NCBI GenBank assembly: GCA_050250955.1
Contig: JBFWNR010000004.1
Coordinates: forward strand, 248,001 to 312,000
DNA: 64,000 bases
Source: CAWAYR01 sp050250955
GTDB lineage: Bacteria; Acidobacteriota; Vicinamibacteria; Vicinamibacterales; UBA2999
Reading direction: 5' to 3'
Below are positions 14,753 to 25,916 of this stretch, in pieces (within the stretch, counting starts at the first letter, position 1; each line of letters begins with the position of its first letter). A model generated the notes under the pieces. The model made no database searches. It saw nothing but the letters and a program-made list of their open reading frames with translations, and had not been told where the DNA came from. Made by a program: the position numbers and the translations under genes.

Positions 14753-16837
14753 ATGCCCGCCTCCCGGACACGTGTCGCCGTCCTGTTCGCCGCACTCCTG
14801 CTCGTCGCTGCCGGCGGGCGCGATGCCCGGGTGCGCGCCGCCGGTGACGCCGCTCAGGCACCGGCCGGCGCGCAGACGCAGCCGCCGGCGCCAGCCGACC
14901 CGGCGGCTCCGGCCGACCAGCCGATCTTCCGCGCCGGGATCAACTTCGTCCGCGTCGACGTGATCGTCACCGACCGGGACGGCAACCCGGTGGTCGACCT
15001 CACCGCCGACGACTTCGAGCTCGCCGAAGACGGCAAGGCGCAGACCGTCGAGACTTTCCGCCTGGTCAAGATCGATACCGCGGCGCCGGTCGAGGCGCCG
15101 TCGCGGCTGACCACCCGGGCCGACGAAGAGGTGGCCGCGCAGGACGAGGATGCGCGCATCGTCGTGTTCTTCCTCGACGACTACCACGTCCGCCTCGGCA
15201 ACAGCCTCGCCGCCCGCAAGCACCTGCTCGACTTCGTGAACACGCAGCTGGGGCCGCGCGACCTGGTCGCGGTGATGTACCCGCTCAGTCCGCTCGACAG
15301 CGTGACGTTGACCCGCGACCACGACCAGGTGATGCGCGCGCTGGAGCGGTTCCAGGGCCGCAAGTTCGACTACACGCCGCGGAACGCGCTCGAAGACCGC
15401 TACGCCAACTACCCGGCCGAGACCGTCGAACGCATCCGGCGTCAGGTGTCGTTGTCGGCGCTGCAAGGCCTGTCGGTGAAACTCGGGGCGCTGCGCGAGG
15501 GGCGCAAGGCCGTGCTGCTGGTCAGTGAAGGGTACGTCGCGCTGCTGCCGCCGCAGATGCGCGGCCCGATCGCCACCACGCCCGGGATCGGCAATCCGCA
15601 GCGCAACAACCCGTTCGCGGGCGACAACAACCTCAACGAAGATCGCGCCCGCTTCATGGGCGAGCTGGACGTCCAGACCGAGATGCAGCAGGTGTTCGAC
15701 GCCGCCAACCGGTCCAATACCGCGATCTACGCCGTCGACCCGCGCGGGTTGTCGACCGGCGAGTTCGACATCCAGGACAACATCAGCATGCGCAGCAGCC
15801 AGGAGTCGCTGCGTCAGACCCAGAACACCTTGCGCCTGCTGGCCGACGAGACCGACGGGCGGGCCATCATCAACCGCAACGATCTGGCCCGGGGGATGCA
15901 GCAGCTGGTCCGCGACTCCAGCGCCTACTACCTGATCGGCTACAACTCGACGCAGTCGCCGAGCGACGGCAAGTTCCACGAGATCCGGGTGCGCGTGAAG
16001 CGGCCCGGTCTGCAGGTGCGGGCCCGCAAGGGCTACTGGGCGCTGACCGCGGCCGAGGCGGCGCGCGCGACCGCGCCACCCAAGCCCGGGCCGCCGCCGG
16101 AGGTGGCCAGATCGCTGGCCGGCATCGCCAACGGCTACGAGCGCCGGTTCGTGCGAACCTGGGTCGGCACGGCGCCGGCCGAGGCGGGCAGGAGCAAGGT
16201 GACGTTCGTCTGGGAAGAGGTGCCGCCGACGCCGGGCAGCGATCGTGCCTCGGTCGGGCGCGTCCTGCTGACGGCGGTGGCTGCCGACGGCACGCCGGTG
16301 TTTCGCGGCCCGGTCGGCGAGCCGCCGCCCGACGCACCGACGCGCGGCGGCACGACGATGCTCGAGGTTCCGCCCGGCAAGCTCACGCTGCGCCTGTCGA
16401 TTGAAGGCAAGCCCGACGAGGTGCTCGACGCCGAGGATCGTGCCATCGAGGTCCCGGACTTCACCGAGCCCAAGGCGCAACTCACGACCCCGCGCGTCTA
16501 CGTCGCCCGCAACGCGAGGGAGTTTCGCGCCATCCGCGACGACCCGACGGTGCCGCCGACCGCCACCCGGGAGTTCCGCCGCACCGAGCGGCTGTTCCTG
16601 CGGCTGGGCGCCGTGGTACCCGGCAGCGGCGGACCGACCTACAGCGCCCGGCTGCTCAATCGTCAGGGCGACCGCATGGCCGACCTCACCGTGACGGCGG
16701 CCCCGGGCGGTTCGGGGGCCACCGTCGACTTCCCGCTGTCGAGCCTGCCCGCGGGCGAGTTCCTGATCGAGGTCGCGGCGATCGGCGCCGACGGCACCGA
16801 GACGACCGAACTCGTCGCCTTCCGCATGGTCGGGTGA
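14753..16837 (+). CDS. Secreted VWFA-like domain protein, acidobacterial type
   Basis: A 694-aa exported protein. A signal peptide or anchor spans residues 1-26, then an Ala/Pro/Gln-rich linker to about 58. A short Ig-like segment (RVDVIVTDRDGNPVVDLTADDFELAEDGK) precedes the VWA-like domain at about 135-430. Its metal site is non-canonical: the usual DxSxS reads LDDYHVR near residue 146. A segment near 395 (SSAYYLIGYNSTQSPSDGKFHEIRVRVKR) is characteristic of the VWFA-related family described from Acidobacteria (TIGR03436 from memory). The C-terminal 280 residues look like beta-sandwich domains. The role is probably an extracytoplasmic binding or adhesion function; the ligand is unknown. Confidence 0.85.
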   Translation: MPASRTRVAVLFAALLLVAAGGRDARVRAAGDAAQAPAGAQTQPPAPADPAAPADQPIFRAGINFVRVDVIVTDRDGNPVVDLTADDFELAEDGKAQTVETFRLVKIDTAAPVEAPSRLTTRADEEVAAQDEDARIVVFFLDDYHVRLGNSLAARKHLLDFVNTQLGPRDLVAVMYPLSPLDSVTLTRDHDQVMRALERFQGRKFDYTPRNALEDRYANYPAETVERIRRQVSLSALQGLSVKLGALREGRKAVLLVSEGYVALLPPQMRGPIATTPGIGNPQRNNPFAGDNNLNEDRARFMGELDVQTEMQQVFDAANRSNTAIYAVDPRGLSTGEFDIQDNISMRSSQESLRQTQNTLRLLADETDGRAIINRNDLARGMQQLVRDSSAYYLIGYNSTQSPSDGKFHEIRVRVKRPGLQVRARKGYWALTAAEAARATAPPKPGPPPEVARSLAGIANGYERRFVRTWVGTAPAEAGRSKVTFVWEEVPPTPGSDRASVGRVLLTAVAADGTPVFRGPVGEPPPDAPTRGGTTMLEVPPGKLTLRLSIEGKPDEVLDAEDRAIEVPDFTEPKAQLTTPRVYVARNAREFRAIRDDPTVPPTATREFRRTERLFLRLGAVVPGSGGPTYSARLLNRQGDRMADLTVTAAPGGSGATVDFPLSSLPAGEFLIEVAAIGADGTETTELVAFRMVG

Positions 16838-16870
16838 TTCCCGCCATCCGGGAGCTGACCCTGCGACCGG

Positions 16871-16894
16871 CGAGGGGCTCGCGGCTCCGCGGTA
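16871..16894. repeat. Heptamer array after the VWFA-like gene (left arm)
   Basis: Units GGGGCTC (16874-16880), GCGGCTC (16881-16887) and the degenerate CGCGGTA. The inverted partner is at 16961-16981, with a terminator hairpin between them. Confidence 0.7.
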
Positions 16895-16902
16895 CACGAT
16901 GA

Positions 16903-16925
16903 GGGCCCGGCGGTGGGCCGGGCCC
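16903..16925 (+). terminator. Terminator-like hairpin between convergent genes
   Basis: A 9-bp perfect GC stem (16903-16911 with 16917-16925) closes a 5-nt loop, followed by GTCCTGCTTTCC. It is placed to end transcripts of the VWFA-like gene and possibly of gdhA from the other side. The T tract is weak. Confidence 0.55.
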
Positions 16926-16960
16926 GTCCTGCTTTCCGGTGTGACCGCGTGACCGGCCTG

Positions 16961-16981
16961 GCCGCGAGCCGCGAGCCGCTG
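16961..16981. repeat. Heptamer array before the gdhA stop (right arm)
   Basis: Two CGAGCCG units (16965-16978) with partial units on each side, inverted relative to 16871-16894. Confidence 0.7.
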
Positions 16982-16985
16982 TTCT

Positions 16986-18236
16986 TCAGGCGTACATCCC
17001 CCGCATCCGCGTGACCGTCGCGACGCGATTGATGGCGACGATGTAGGCCGCGGTGCGCATGTCGACGTCGTACTGTTTGGCGGTGGCCAGTACCGCGTCG
17101 AACGCCTGGCACATCTTGACCTCGAGGCGCTCGTTCACTTCTTTTTCCGACCAGAAGTAGCCGTGGCGGTCCTGCACCCACTCGAAGTAGGACGTGGTGA
17201 CGCCGCCGGCGTTGGCCAGGATGTCGGGCACGACGAACACGCCGCGGGCGTGCAGGGCCTGGTGCGCGTCCGGAGTCGTCGGGCCGTTGGCGCCCTCGAT
17301 GACCATCTTGGCGCGGATGTCGGCCTGGTTGGCGGACGTGATCTGGTTTTCGAGGGCCGCCGGCACCAGGATGTCGACGTCGAGGGGGAAGAGCTGCGCA
17401 TTGGTCAACGGCTCGGCACCCGGGAACCCGGCGACGGTCTTGTGCTCGGCGGTCCAGCGGAGCAGCGCCGGCATGTCGAGGCCGGCGGCGTTGTAGACCC
17501 CGCCCTTCCAGTCGGTGGCGGCGACGATCCGGGCGCCCTGCTGGTGCATCAGCTCGGCGCCGATCGACCCGACGTTGCCGAAGCCCTGCACCGCGACCGT
17601 CGAGCCGCGCAGTTCGAACCCGAGGTGCCGGGCGGCTTCGCGGGCGATGATCATCACGCCGCGCCCGGTCGCCTCGCGCCGGCCCAGCGAGCCGCCCATC
17701 TCGACCGGCTTGCCGGTGACCACCGCCGTGGCGGTGTGACCGACGTGCATGGAGTAGGTGTCCATGAACCACGCCATCACCTGCGCGTCGGTGTTGACGT
17801 CGGGAGCCGGCACGTCCTTCTCCGGGCCGATGGCGTCGATGATCTCGGCGGTGTAGCGCCGCGTCAGCGCCTCCAGTTCGCGCTTCGACATCTTCGTCGG
17901 GTCGCAGATGATGCCGCCCTTGCCGCCACCGAACGGGACCTGCGCGACGGCGCACTTCCAGGTCATCCACGCTGCCAGCGCCGTGACCTCGTCGAGACTG
18001 ACGTCGGGGTGGAAGCGGATGCCGCCCTTGGCCGGTCCGAGCGTGATGTTGTACTGGACCCGATACCCGGTGAACACCTCGATCTGGCCGTTGTCCCGCT
18101 GGATCGGGCACGAGACGGTGATCTGCCGCTTGGGGTGGGTGAGGATCTGCCAGATGCCGGGGTCGAGCTCGAGGAGTCGCGCCGCGCCTTCGAACTCCCG
18201 AAGCATCGCGCCGAAGATGCTGCCGTGTGTCGCCAT
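16986..18236 (-). CDS. gdhA: Glutamate dehydrogenase (Glu/Leu/Phe/Val family)
   Basis: Interconverts glutamate and 2-oxoglutarate plus ammonia with NAD(P). It is 416 aa. The N-terminal domain carries the catalytic Lys in PFGGGKGGI, preceded by LGPAKGGIRFHP. The Rossmann domain has VAVQGFGNVG. The C-terminal part includes EGANGPTTPDA and ILANAGGVTTSYFEW. The length fits the hexameric class. The ATG at 18236 follows AAGGATCGG at normal spacing; the frame stays open to 18305 but the extra Pro-rich residues are unlikely. It probably works in amino-acid catabolism with the acyl-CoA genes nearby. Specificity for NAD versus NADP is not determined. Confidence 0.95.
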   Translation of the reverse strand: MATHGSIFGAMLREFEGAARLLELDPGIWQILTHPKRQITVSCPIQRDNGQIEVFTGYRVQYNITLGPAKGGIRFHPDVSLDEVTALAAWMTWKCAVAQVPFGGGKGGIICDPTKMSKRELEALTRRYTAEIIDAIGPEKDVPAPDVNTDAQVMAWFMDTYSMHVGHTATAVVTGKPVEMGGSLGRREATGRGVMIIAREAARHLGFELRGSTVAVQGFGNVGSIGAELMHQQGARIVAATDWKGGVYNAAGLDMPALLRWTAEHKTVAGFPGAEPLTNAQLFPLDVDILVPAALENQITSANQADIRAKMVIEGANGPTTPDAHQALHARGVFVVPDILANAGGVTTSYFEWVQDRHGYFWSEKEVNERLEVKMCQAFDAVLATAKQYDVDMRTAAYIVAINRVATVTRMRGMYA

Positions 18237-18426
18237 GTCGTGCCGATCCTTGGGTGGCGGGGGCGGACCCTGATCGGCCCGACCTCCCGTGAACAAACGA
18301 TCCAAGCTAGCTCGGCCGGCTATCAGATGTCAATTGAGCATCTATTCAATGCAGTACTGGCATCGATGTGAGGGCTCACCACCGCTTGGCGCGGGCTGGG
18401 GCCGGCGGCGACGGTTCGTACCCTCC

Positions 18427-18432
18427 TATACT
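18427..18432 (+). promoter_or_regulatory. -10 box TATACT before the acyl-CoA mutase gene
   Basis: TATACT is 8 nt from the ATG at 18441, so the transcript would begin at or beside the start codon. GAGGGG between them is too close to the ATG to be a standard ribosome binding site. The 204-bp gap from gdhA shows nothing else clear. Confidence 0.45.
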
Positions 18433-18440
18433 GAGGGGCG

Positions 18441-20114
<1,674 letters not shown>

Positions 20115-20122
20115 CGCCCGAA

Positions 20123-20199
20123 CGGCGGCTAGCGGCTAGCGGCTAGCGGCTCGGAACACGGGAGCGCCCGATCAGGGCGCGGCCCGCGGCTAGCAGCCA
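20123..20199. repeat. Heptamer element between the mutase subunit genes
   Basis: The left array at 20123-20150 is CGGCGGC followed by three perfect TAGCGGC units. A small hairpin follows (GCGCCC at 20164-20169 with GGGCGC at 20175-20180). The right arm is reduced to about one degenerate unit (GGCTAGCAGCC near 20188-20198). It separates icmA and icmB, whose products must be made together, so it does not fully insulate them, or icmB has its own promoter. Confidence 0.75.
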
Positions 20200-20207
20200 G
20201 GATCGAG

Positions 20208-20615
20208 ATGGACCGCAAGATTCGAGTTGTCATCGCCAAGCCCGGGCTGGATGGGCACGACCGCGGCGCCAAGGTGATTGCCCGGGCGCTGCGCGATGCC
20301 GGGATGGAAGTGGTCTACACCGGATTGCGCCAGACGCCGGAGCAGATCGTCAGCGCTGCGCTGCAGGAAGACGCCGACGTGATCGGGCTGTCGATTCTGT
20401 CAGGGGCGCACATGCACATCTGCCCGCGCGTGGTCGAGCTGCTTCGCGAGGCCGGCCTCGACGACGTGCAGGTGGTGGTCGGTGGCATCATCCCCGACCA
20501 GGATCTCCCGAAACTGCACGCCCTCGGCATCACCGGGGTGTTCATCCCCGGCACGCCGATGCAGGCCATCGTCGAGTTCATCACGGCCAACGTCCGCACC
20601 CGCGCCGACGCCTGA
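20208..20615 (+). CDS. icmB: Cobalamin-binding small subunit of the acyl-CoA mutase
   Basis: A 135-aa Rossmann-like B12-binding protein. The motif DGHDRG at residues 15-20 (DxHxxG) supplies the His that coordinates cobalt from below. The later LSILSGAHMHICPRV and VVGGIIPDQD segments are conserved in the family. It would pair with the large subunit at 18441 to form the active mutase. A weak AGGA precedes the ATG. It resembles the C-terminal domain of fused methylmalonyl-CoA mutases, here encoded separately. Confidence 0.93.
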   Translation: MDRKIRVVIAKPGLDGHDRGAKVIARALRDAGMEVVYTGLRQTPEQIVSAALQEDADVIGLSILSGAHMHICPRVVELLREAGLDDVQVVVGGIIPDQDLPKLHALGITGVFIPGTPMQAIVEFITANVRTRADA

Positions 20616-20658
20616 CGGCGCGGACCTTGCAGCCGGGCGACGCCGAGGTGCCGAGCCC

Positions 20659-21546
20659 ATGACCGTGGCCACTCCCCGTGTCCTCGTCGTCTCCGACAGC
20701 CGGATCACCCGGCGCGTGATCGAGATGACGTTCGCCGATCAGCCGTTGCAGCTCGCCGTGTTCGCCGAGGCCGGCGCCGCCATCGACGACTGGCAGACCC
20801 GACCGCCGGCGGTGCTCATCGCCGACATCGCCTTGCCCGGCCCCGACGGCTACGCCCTGGCGCGCACGCTGCGCGACCAGCCCGCCGGCCAGCGGGCCGG
20901 CGTGATCCTGCTGGCCAGCCAGGCCGAGGTCGTCGACGACGCGGCGGTTGCCGACGTGCGCGCCTCGGCGGTGCTGCGCAAGCCGCTCGACTCCCACCAA
21001 CTCGTCGATGCCGTGCGCCAGACCTTGCGGAATGGACCGCCGTCGCCGGCCGTCGCCGTGGCGCCGCCGGTGGCGGTGGCCGCGCTGGCCGGCGGCGCCT
21101 CGGCGGTGGCGGTCGCAGAGCCGCCGCCCGCGGCGTCCGCCGCCGACGCGTCCCCGCTGCTCGGTCGCGACTCGGGGCTCCACGGTGAGCCGTCGCTGGG
21201 GGCGTGGACCATGACCGGCGGGCGCGTGATGCCCGACGATGGTCTGGCCGACGTGTTCGCGGCTGACGGCAACGCGGCGCCGCCGGCCGCGGCGGCGGCG
21301 GTGACCGACGTGACCGGCGCGACCGACGTCGACCGGATCGCCCGCCGGGTGGCGGAACTGCTCCTCACCGACACCGACGGCCGCCAGCGCCTCGACGCTG
21401 CGCTCGCCGCGCGTCTGGCGCCCGATCAGGTCGCGGCTGCGGTCGCGTCGGTGGTCGGACGGATCGCGCCGGCGATCGTCCGCGAGATGGCCGCAGACGC
21501 CGTGCGCGACGAGATCGCCCGGATGCGCGCCGCGCGCCGCGTCTGA
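20659..21546 (+). CDS. Receiver-domain protein with an unknown C-terminal region
   Basis: The 295-aa protein has a response-regulator receiver domain at residues 7-122. The acidic start is VVSDS, the phosphoacceptor Asp is in IADIALPGPDG, and the conserved Lys is in VLRKPLD. The switch Thr/Ser region reads LLASQ. A long Ala/Val/Pro-rich linker follows (about 125-220), then a helical acidic C-terminus (VDRIARRVAELL to the end). No DNA-binding or enzymatic output domain is recognisable. No histidine kinase is nearby. The start ATG is 43 bp after icmB. Partners and output are unknown. Confidence 0.8.
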   Translation: MTVATPRVLVVSDSRITRRVIEMTFADQPLQLAVFAEAGAAIDDWQTRPPAVLIADIALPGPDGYALARTLRDQPAGQRAGVILLASQAEVVDDAAVADVRASAVLRKPLDSHQLVDAVRQTLRNGPPSPAVAVAPPVAVAALAGGASAVAVAEPPPAASAADASPLLGRDSGLHGEPSLGAWTMTGGRVMPDDGLADVFAADGNAAPPAAAAAVTDVTGATDVDRIARRVAELLLTDTDGRQRLDAALAARLAPDQVAAAVASVVGRIAPAIVREMAADAVRDEIARMRAARRV

Positions 21547-21631
21547 CCGCCGCGCCTCGGTTGCGTGGGCCGGGGCGACCCGGTACGATTGGGGATTCGA
21601 GGCGCGCGTCCGTGCGCCGCCGTCGTCGCCC

Positions 21632-24217
21632 ATGAGCACATCGCTACCCCCGAACGTTCCCGAGCAGCCGGCACTGGAGGGCCTGGAAGCCAGGTTCACC
21701 GATCGCTGGCAGCGTGACGGCACCTACGCGTTCGACCGCACCCGGCCGCGTCACGAGGTCTACGCCATCGACACGCCGCCGCCGACGGTCAGCGGGTCGT
21801 TGCACGTCGGCCACGTCTTCTCCTACACCCACACCGACATCATCGCCCGCTACCAGCGGATGCGCGGCAAGGCGGTGTTCTACCCGATGGGCTGGGACGA
21901 CAACGGTCTGCCGACCGAGCGCCGGGTGCAGAACTACTACGGCGTCCGCTGCGATCCGTCGCTGCCGTACGACCCGGCGCTGGTCGCGCCGCGCGAGCCG
22001 GCCAAGACCCCGATCGCGGTGTCGCGCCCCAACTTCATCGCCCTCTGCGTGCAGCTGACGCAGGAGGACGAGAAGGCGTTCGAGCACCTGTGGCGGCACC
22101 TCGGCCTGTCGATCGACTGGTCGATGACCTATGCCACGATCGCGCCGGCCGCGCAGCGGGTGTCCCAGCTGGCGTTCCTGCGGCTGGTCCACGCCGGGCG
22201 GGCCTATCAGCTCGAGGCGCCCACCCTCTGGGACGTCGATTTCAAGACCGCGGTCGCCCAGGCCGAACTCGAGGACCGTGAGATGCCCGGGGCGTATCAC
22301 CGGCTGCGCTTTGCCGGCGACGGCGCCGGACCGGGCGTCGAGATCGAAACCACCCGGCCCGAGTTGCTGCCTGCCTGTGTCGCGCTGGTGGCCCACCCCG
22401 ACGACGTCCGGTATCAGCCGGTGTTCGGCCGTCACGTGGTCACGCCGCTGTTCGGCGCGCGGGTGCCGGTGCTGGCCCATTCGCTCGCCGATCCCGAGAA
22501 GGGCAGCGGCATTGCGATGATCTGCACCTTCGGCGATCTCACCGACGTCACCTGGTGGCGGGAGCTGAAGCTGCCGGTCCGTGCGGTGATCCAGCCCAAC
22601 GGCACCCTCGGCGCCGTGGCGTGGGGGACGGCGGGCTGGGAGTCCGTCGACCCGACGGCGGCGCAGGCCGCCTACGACCAGCTGACCGGTCTGTCGGCGA
22701 AGAAGGCCCAGGCGAAGATCGTCGAGCTCCTGGCCACGTCGGGGGATCTCGTCGGCGCGCCGCGTCCGATCACCCACCACGTCAAGTTCTTCGAGAAGGG
22801 CGACCGGCCGCTCGAGATCGTCACCAGCCGGCAGTGGTTCATCAAGACGCTCGAGTTCCGCGACGACCTCGTCGCCCGCGGTCGGGAACTGCAGTGGCAT
22901 CCGGAGTACATGCGGGCCCGCTTCGAAAACTGGGTCAACGGCTTGAACGGCGACTGGTGCATCAGCCGGCAGCGGTTCTTCGGCGTGCCCTTCCCGGTCT
23001 GGTACCGCGTGCGGGCCGATGGCAGCATCGATTACGAGGCGCGGCTGCTCGCCGACGAGGCCCGGCTGCCCGTCGATCCGTCCACCGATGTCCCGGACGG
23101 CTTCACCGCCGCCGACCGCGGCCGGCCGGGTGGGTTCGTCGGCGATCCCGACGTGATGGACACCTGGGCCACCTCGTCGGTCAGCCCGCAGCTCGTGACC
23201 GGCTGGTCGCGCGATCCCGATCTCTTCGCGCGGACCTTCCCCATGGACCTGCGCCCGCAGGCCCACGACATCATCCGCACGTGGCTGTTCTCGTCGGTCC
23301 TGCGCGCGCACCTCGAGAACGACTCGCTGCCGTGGCGCCATGCGGCGATCTCGGGCTGGGTCCTCGATCCCGACCGGAAGAAGATGTCGAAGTCGAAGGG
23401 CAACGTCGTCACACCGCTCGGACTGCTCCAGGAATACGGCTCCGACGGCGTGCGCTACTGGGCGGCCCGCGGCGGCCCCGGGGTCGATACGGCCTTCGAC
23501 GTCGGGCAGATGAAGATCGGCCGGCGCCTGGCCATCAAGCTGCTGAACGCCGCCAAGTTCGTCCTCGGCCGGGACGCGGTGCGCGGGCCGATCAGCCACC
23601 CGGTCGATCGCGCCCTGGTGACGTCGCTGGCGGGCCTCGTCGACGAGGCGACCGCGGCGTTGGACCAGTACGAGTACACCCGCGCCCTCGACCGCACCGA
23701 GACGTTCTTCTGGTCGTTCTGCGACGACTACCTCGAGCTGGTCAAGTCGCGGCGCTACGGCGATCAGGGCGCGGTCGGCGCCGGATCGGCCAACGCGGCG
23801 ATGCAGGCCACGCTGGCGACGCTGCTGCGGCTGTTCGCCCCCTACCTGCCGTTCGTCACCGACGAGGCGTGGTCGTGGTGGCACGACGGCTCGATCCATC
23901 GGGCGGCCTGGCCCGACGCCGCGTCGCTGCGGGCGATGATGGTCGCCGACGGCGAGGCCGTCGACGGCGTGCTGGACGTCGCCGTCGCGGTGCTCACCGC
24001 GATCCGGCGCGCCAAGTCGGAGGCCAAGGTCGGCATGAAGGCGGCGATCGCCCGTGCCGCGGTGCGCGACACGCCCGACCGGCTGGCCGCCCTCGAGCTG
24101 GCGCGGGCCGATCTCGTCGCCGCCGGCAACATCCAGGTGCTGGACGTCGCGCCGGCCGACAGTTTCGCGGTCGAAGTGGCCTTCGCGCCGCCGGCGCCGG
24201 CGGGAGCCTCGGCGTGA
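21632..24217 (+). CDS. valS: Valyl-tRNA synthetase
   Basis: Class I synthetase that charges tRNA-Val and edits threonine. It is 861 aa. The HIGH motif is HVGH near residue 58, the CP1 editing domain occupies roughly 190-350, and KMSKS is at 584-588. The C-terminus lacks the long coiled-coil arm of E. coli ValRS, as in the shorter actinobacterial-like form. The first residues (LEARFTDRWQRDGTYAFD) fit the family, so ATG at 21632 is accepted. The stop overlaps the GTG of nadC (GTGA). Confidence 0.96.
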   Translation: MSTSLPPNVPEQPALEGLEARFTDRWQRDGTYAFDRTRPRHEVYAIDTPPPTVSGSLHVGHVFSYTHTDIIARYQRMRGKAVFYPMGWDDNGLPTERRVQNYYGVRCDPSLPYDPALVAPREPAKTPIAVSRPNFIALCVQLTQEDEKAFEHLWRHLGLSIDWSMTYATIAPAAQRVSQLAFLRLVHAGRAYQLEAPTLWDVDFKTAVAQAELEDREMPGAYHRLRFAGDGAGPGVEIETTRPELLPACVALVAHPDDVRYQPVFGRHVVTPLFGARVPVLAHSLADPEKGSGIAMICTFGDLTDVTWWRELKLPVRAVIQPNGTLGAVAWGTAGWESVDPTAAQAAYDQLTGLSAKKAQAKIVELLATSGDLVGAPRPITHHVKFFEKGDRPLEIVTSRQWFIKTLEFRDDLVARGRELQWHPEYMRARFENWVNGLNGDWCISRQRFFGVPFPVWYRVRADGSIDYEARLLADEARLPVDPSTDVPDGFTAADRGRPGGFVGDPDVMDTWATSSVSPQLVTGWSRDPDLFARTFPMDLRPQAHDIIRTWLFSSVLRAHLENDSLPWRHAAISGWVLDPDRKKMSKSKGNVVTPLGLLQEYGSDGVRYWAARGGPGVDTAFDVGQMKIGRRLAIKLLNAAKFVLGRDAVRGPISHPVDRALVTSLAGLVDEATAALDQYEYTRALDRTETFFWSFCDDYLELVKSRRYGDQGAVGAGSANAAMQATLATLLRLFAPYLPFVTDEAWSWWHDGSIHRAAWPDAASLRAMMVADGEAVDGVLDVAVAVLTAIRRAKSEAKVGMKAAIARAAVRDTPDRLAALELARADLVAAGNIQVLDVAPADSFAVEVAFAPPAPAGASA

Positions 24218-25074
24218 CCGCACCCGCAGCGGCCGCGCCGCCGCCGGCCGACCTGGTGCGCGACCTGGTGGCCCGCGCCCTGGCCGAGGACGTCGGCCGC
24301 GGTGACGTCACCTGCGCCGCGACCATCGACGCGGCGGCTCGTGGCCACGGCGTCGTGGTCGCCAAGGCGCCGCTCGTCGTGGCCGGGCTGGGGGTCGCCG
24401 AGGCTGTCTTCCGGCAGCTCGATGCCGAGGTGGTCTTCGCCGTCCACTGGGGCGACGGCGCCCGCTGTGACCCCGGAGACATCGTCGCGGAGGTGACCGG
24501 CCGCGCCAGGGCGCTGCTCACCGCCGAACGCACCGCGCTCAACTTCCTGCAGCGGCTGTCCGGGATCGCGACCCTGACCAGCCGCTTCGTCGACGCCGCC
24601 GCCGGCCGGATTGGCATCCTGGACACCCGCAAGACCACTCCGACCCTGCGCGTCCTGGAGAAATACGCCGTGCGCTGCGGCGGCGGCACCAATCATCGCG
24701 CCGGCCTGGACGACGCGATCCTGATCAAGGACAACCACAAGCGCCTCGCCGGCGGGGTGACGACAGCCGTGCGTCGGGCGCTGGCCGCGGCGTCGGGCCA
24801 GTCCGTCGAGGTCGAAGTCGAGACCCTCGACGAGCTCGACGAAGCGCTCGCCGCCGGCGCGACCGCCATCCTGCTCGACAATTTCACGACCTACGACATC
24901 CGGCAGGCGGTCGAACGCGCGGCGGGACGGGCTCGGCTCGAAGTGAGCGGCGGGGTGACCCTGGAGCGCGTGCCCGAACTGGCGACGACCGGCGCCGACG
25001 TGGTGTCGGTCGGCGCCCTGACCCATTCGGCGCCGGCCGTCGATCTCAGCTTCGAGGTCACGCCGCTGGCGTGA
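24214..25074 (+). CDS. nadC: Nicotinate-nucleotide pyrophosphorylase (quinolinate phosphoribosyltransferase)
   Basis: Makes nicotinate mononucleotide from quinolinate and PRPP in de novo NAD synthesis. It is 286 aa. Conserved segments are ALAEDVGRGDVT, ERTALNFLQRLSGIAT, LDTRKTTPTLRVLEKYAVRCGG, NHRAGLDDAILIKDNH and the C-terminal LEVSGGVTLERVPELA. Basic residues for the acidic substrates are visible in DTRKTTP and NHR. GTG at 24214 overlaps the valS stop. It leads directly into birA, so valS, nadC and birA probably share a transcript. nadA and nadB are not in the window. Confidence 0.96.
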   Translation: MTAPAAAAPPPADLVRDLVARALAEDVGRGDVTCAATIDAAARGHGVVVAKAPLVVAGLGVAEAVFRQLDAEVVFAVHWGDGARCDPGDIVAEVTGRARALLTAERTALNFLQRLSGIATLTSRFVDAAAGRIGILDTRKTTPTLRVLEKYAVRCGGGTNHRAGLDDAILIKDNHKRLAGGVTTAVRRALAAASGQSVEVEVETLDELDEALAAGATAILLDNFTTYDIRQAVERAAGRARLEVSGGVTLERVPELATTGADVVSVGALTHSAPAVDLSFEVTPLA

Positions 25075-25084
25075 TCGCCGGTCG

Positions 25085-25903
25085 ATGATCCAGACCGAGC
25101 CGTTGCCGGCCGGGTTCGAGGAGGCGCTGGCCGCCGCCCGCCCGCGCTTCGGCGGCCACGTCGGCTCGGTGGTCTACGCGTCGTCGGTGTCGTCGACGAT
25201 GGACTGGGCGACGGGCGAGGCCGAGACCGGCGCGCCGCACGGGTTGGTCGTCGTCGCCGGACACCAGACCGCAGGCCGCGGCCGTCGCGGGCACCGCTGG
25301 GCGTCACCGTCACATGCCGGCTTGTACCTGTCGCTCGTCGCGCGTCCGCCGGTAGCGGCCCACGTCGACGGCGAGCCGAGTCTGCTCGGATTGCTGACCC
25401 TCGCCGCCGGCGTCGCCGTCGCCGAGGGCATCGGCCAGGCGACCGGCCTCGAGGCGTCGCTCAAATGGCCCAACGATCTGTTCTACGGCTACAAGTTGGC
25501 CGGCGTGCTCGCCGAGGGACACGCGGTCGGGATGCCCGGCCAGTTCGTCGTCGTCGGCGTCGGCATCAACGTACGGGACGTGAAGTATCTGGCCGACAGC
25601 GAGGGCCGCGCGGCGTCGCTCGAGGCCGAGCTGGGGCACGTGCCGGCCGGCGGGCCGTTGCTGGCCGAGGTGCTCGCGGCCTGGGCGGCTCGTTACCAGG
25701 ATCTGCTCGACGGCCGCTTCGGCCGGGTCGTCGAACGCTGGCGGGTGCGCGCCTCGGGGCTGGTCGGCCGGCCAGTCGCCTGGCATGACGCCGCCGGGGA
25801 GCACGAAGGGACGACGACCGGCGTCGACGCCACCGGAGCCCTGCTCGTCGACACCGGCGAGCAGGTGGTGCGGATCACCACCGGGCCGGTGCGTTGGCAG
25901 TGA
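25085..25903 (+). CDS. birA: Biotin--[acetyl-CoA-carboxylase] ligase
   Basis: Attaches biotin to carboxyl carrier proteins through biotinyl-AMP. The 272 aa form the catalytic and C-terminal SH3-like domains only. There is no N-terminal helix-turn-helix, so it should not act as the biotin repressor. The biotinyl-AMP loop is GRGRRGHRW near residues 63-71, followed by LYLSLVARP. The substrate lysine region KWPNDLFY is near 130. The end (GVDATGALLVDTGEQVVRITTGPV) matches the C-terminal domain. ATG at 25085, 10 bp after nadC. Confidence 0.94.
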   Translation: MIQTEPLPAGFEEALAAARPRFGGHVGSVVYASSVSSTMDWATGEAETGAPHGLVVVAGHQTAGRGRRGHRWASPSHAGLYLSLVARPPVAAHVDGEPSLLGLLTLAAGVAVAEGIGQATGLEASLKWPNDLFYGYKLAGVLAEGHAVGMPGQFVVVGVGINVRDVKYLADSEGRAASLEAELGHVPAGGPLLAEVLAAWAARYQDLLDGRFGRVVERWRVRASGLVGRPVAWHDAAGEHEGTTTGVDATGALLVDTGEQVVRITTGPVRWQ

Positions 25904-25916
25904 GCCGGGGGCGGCG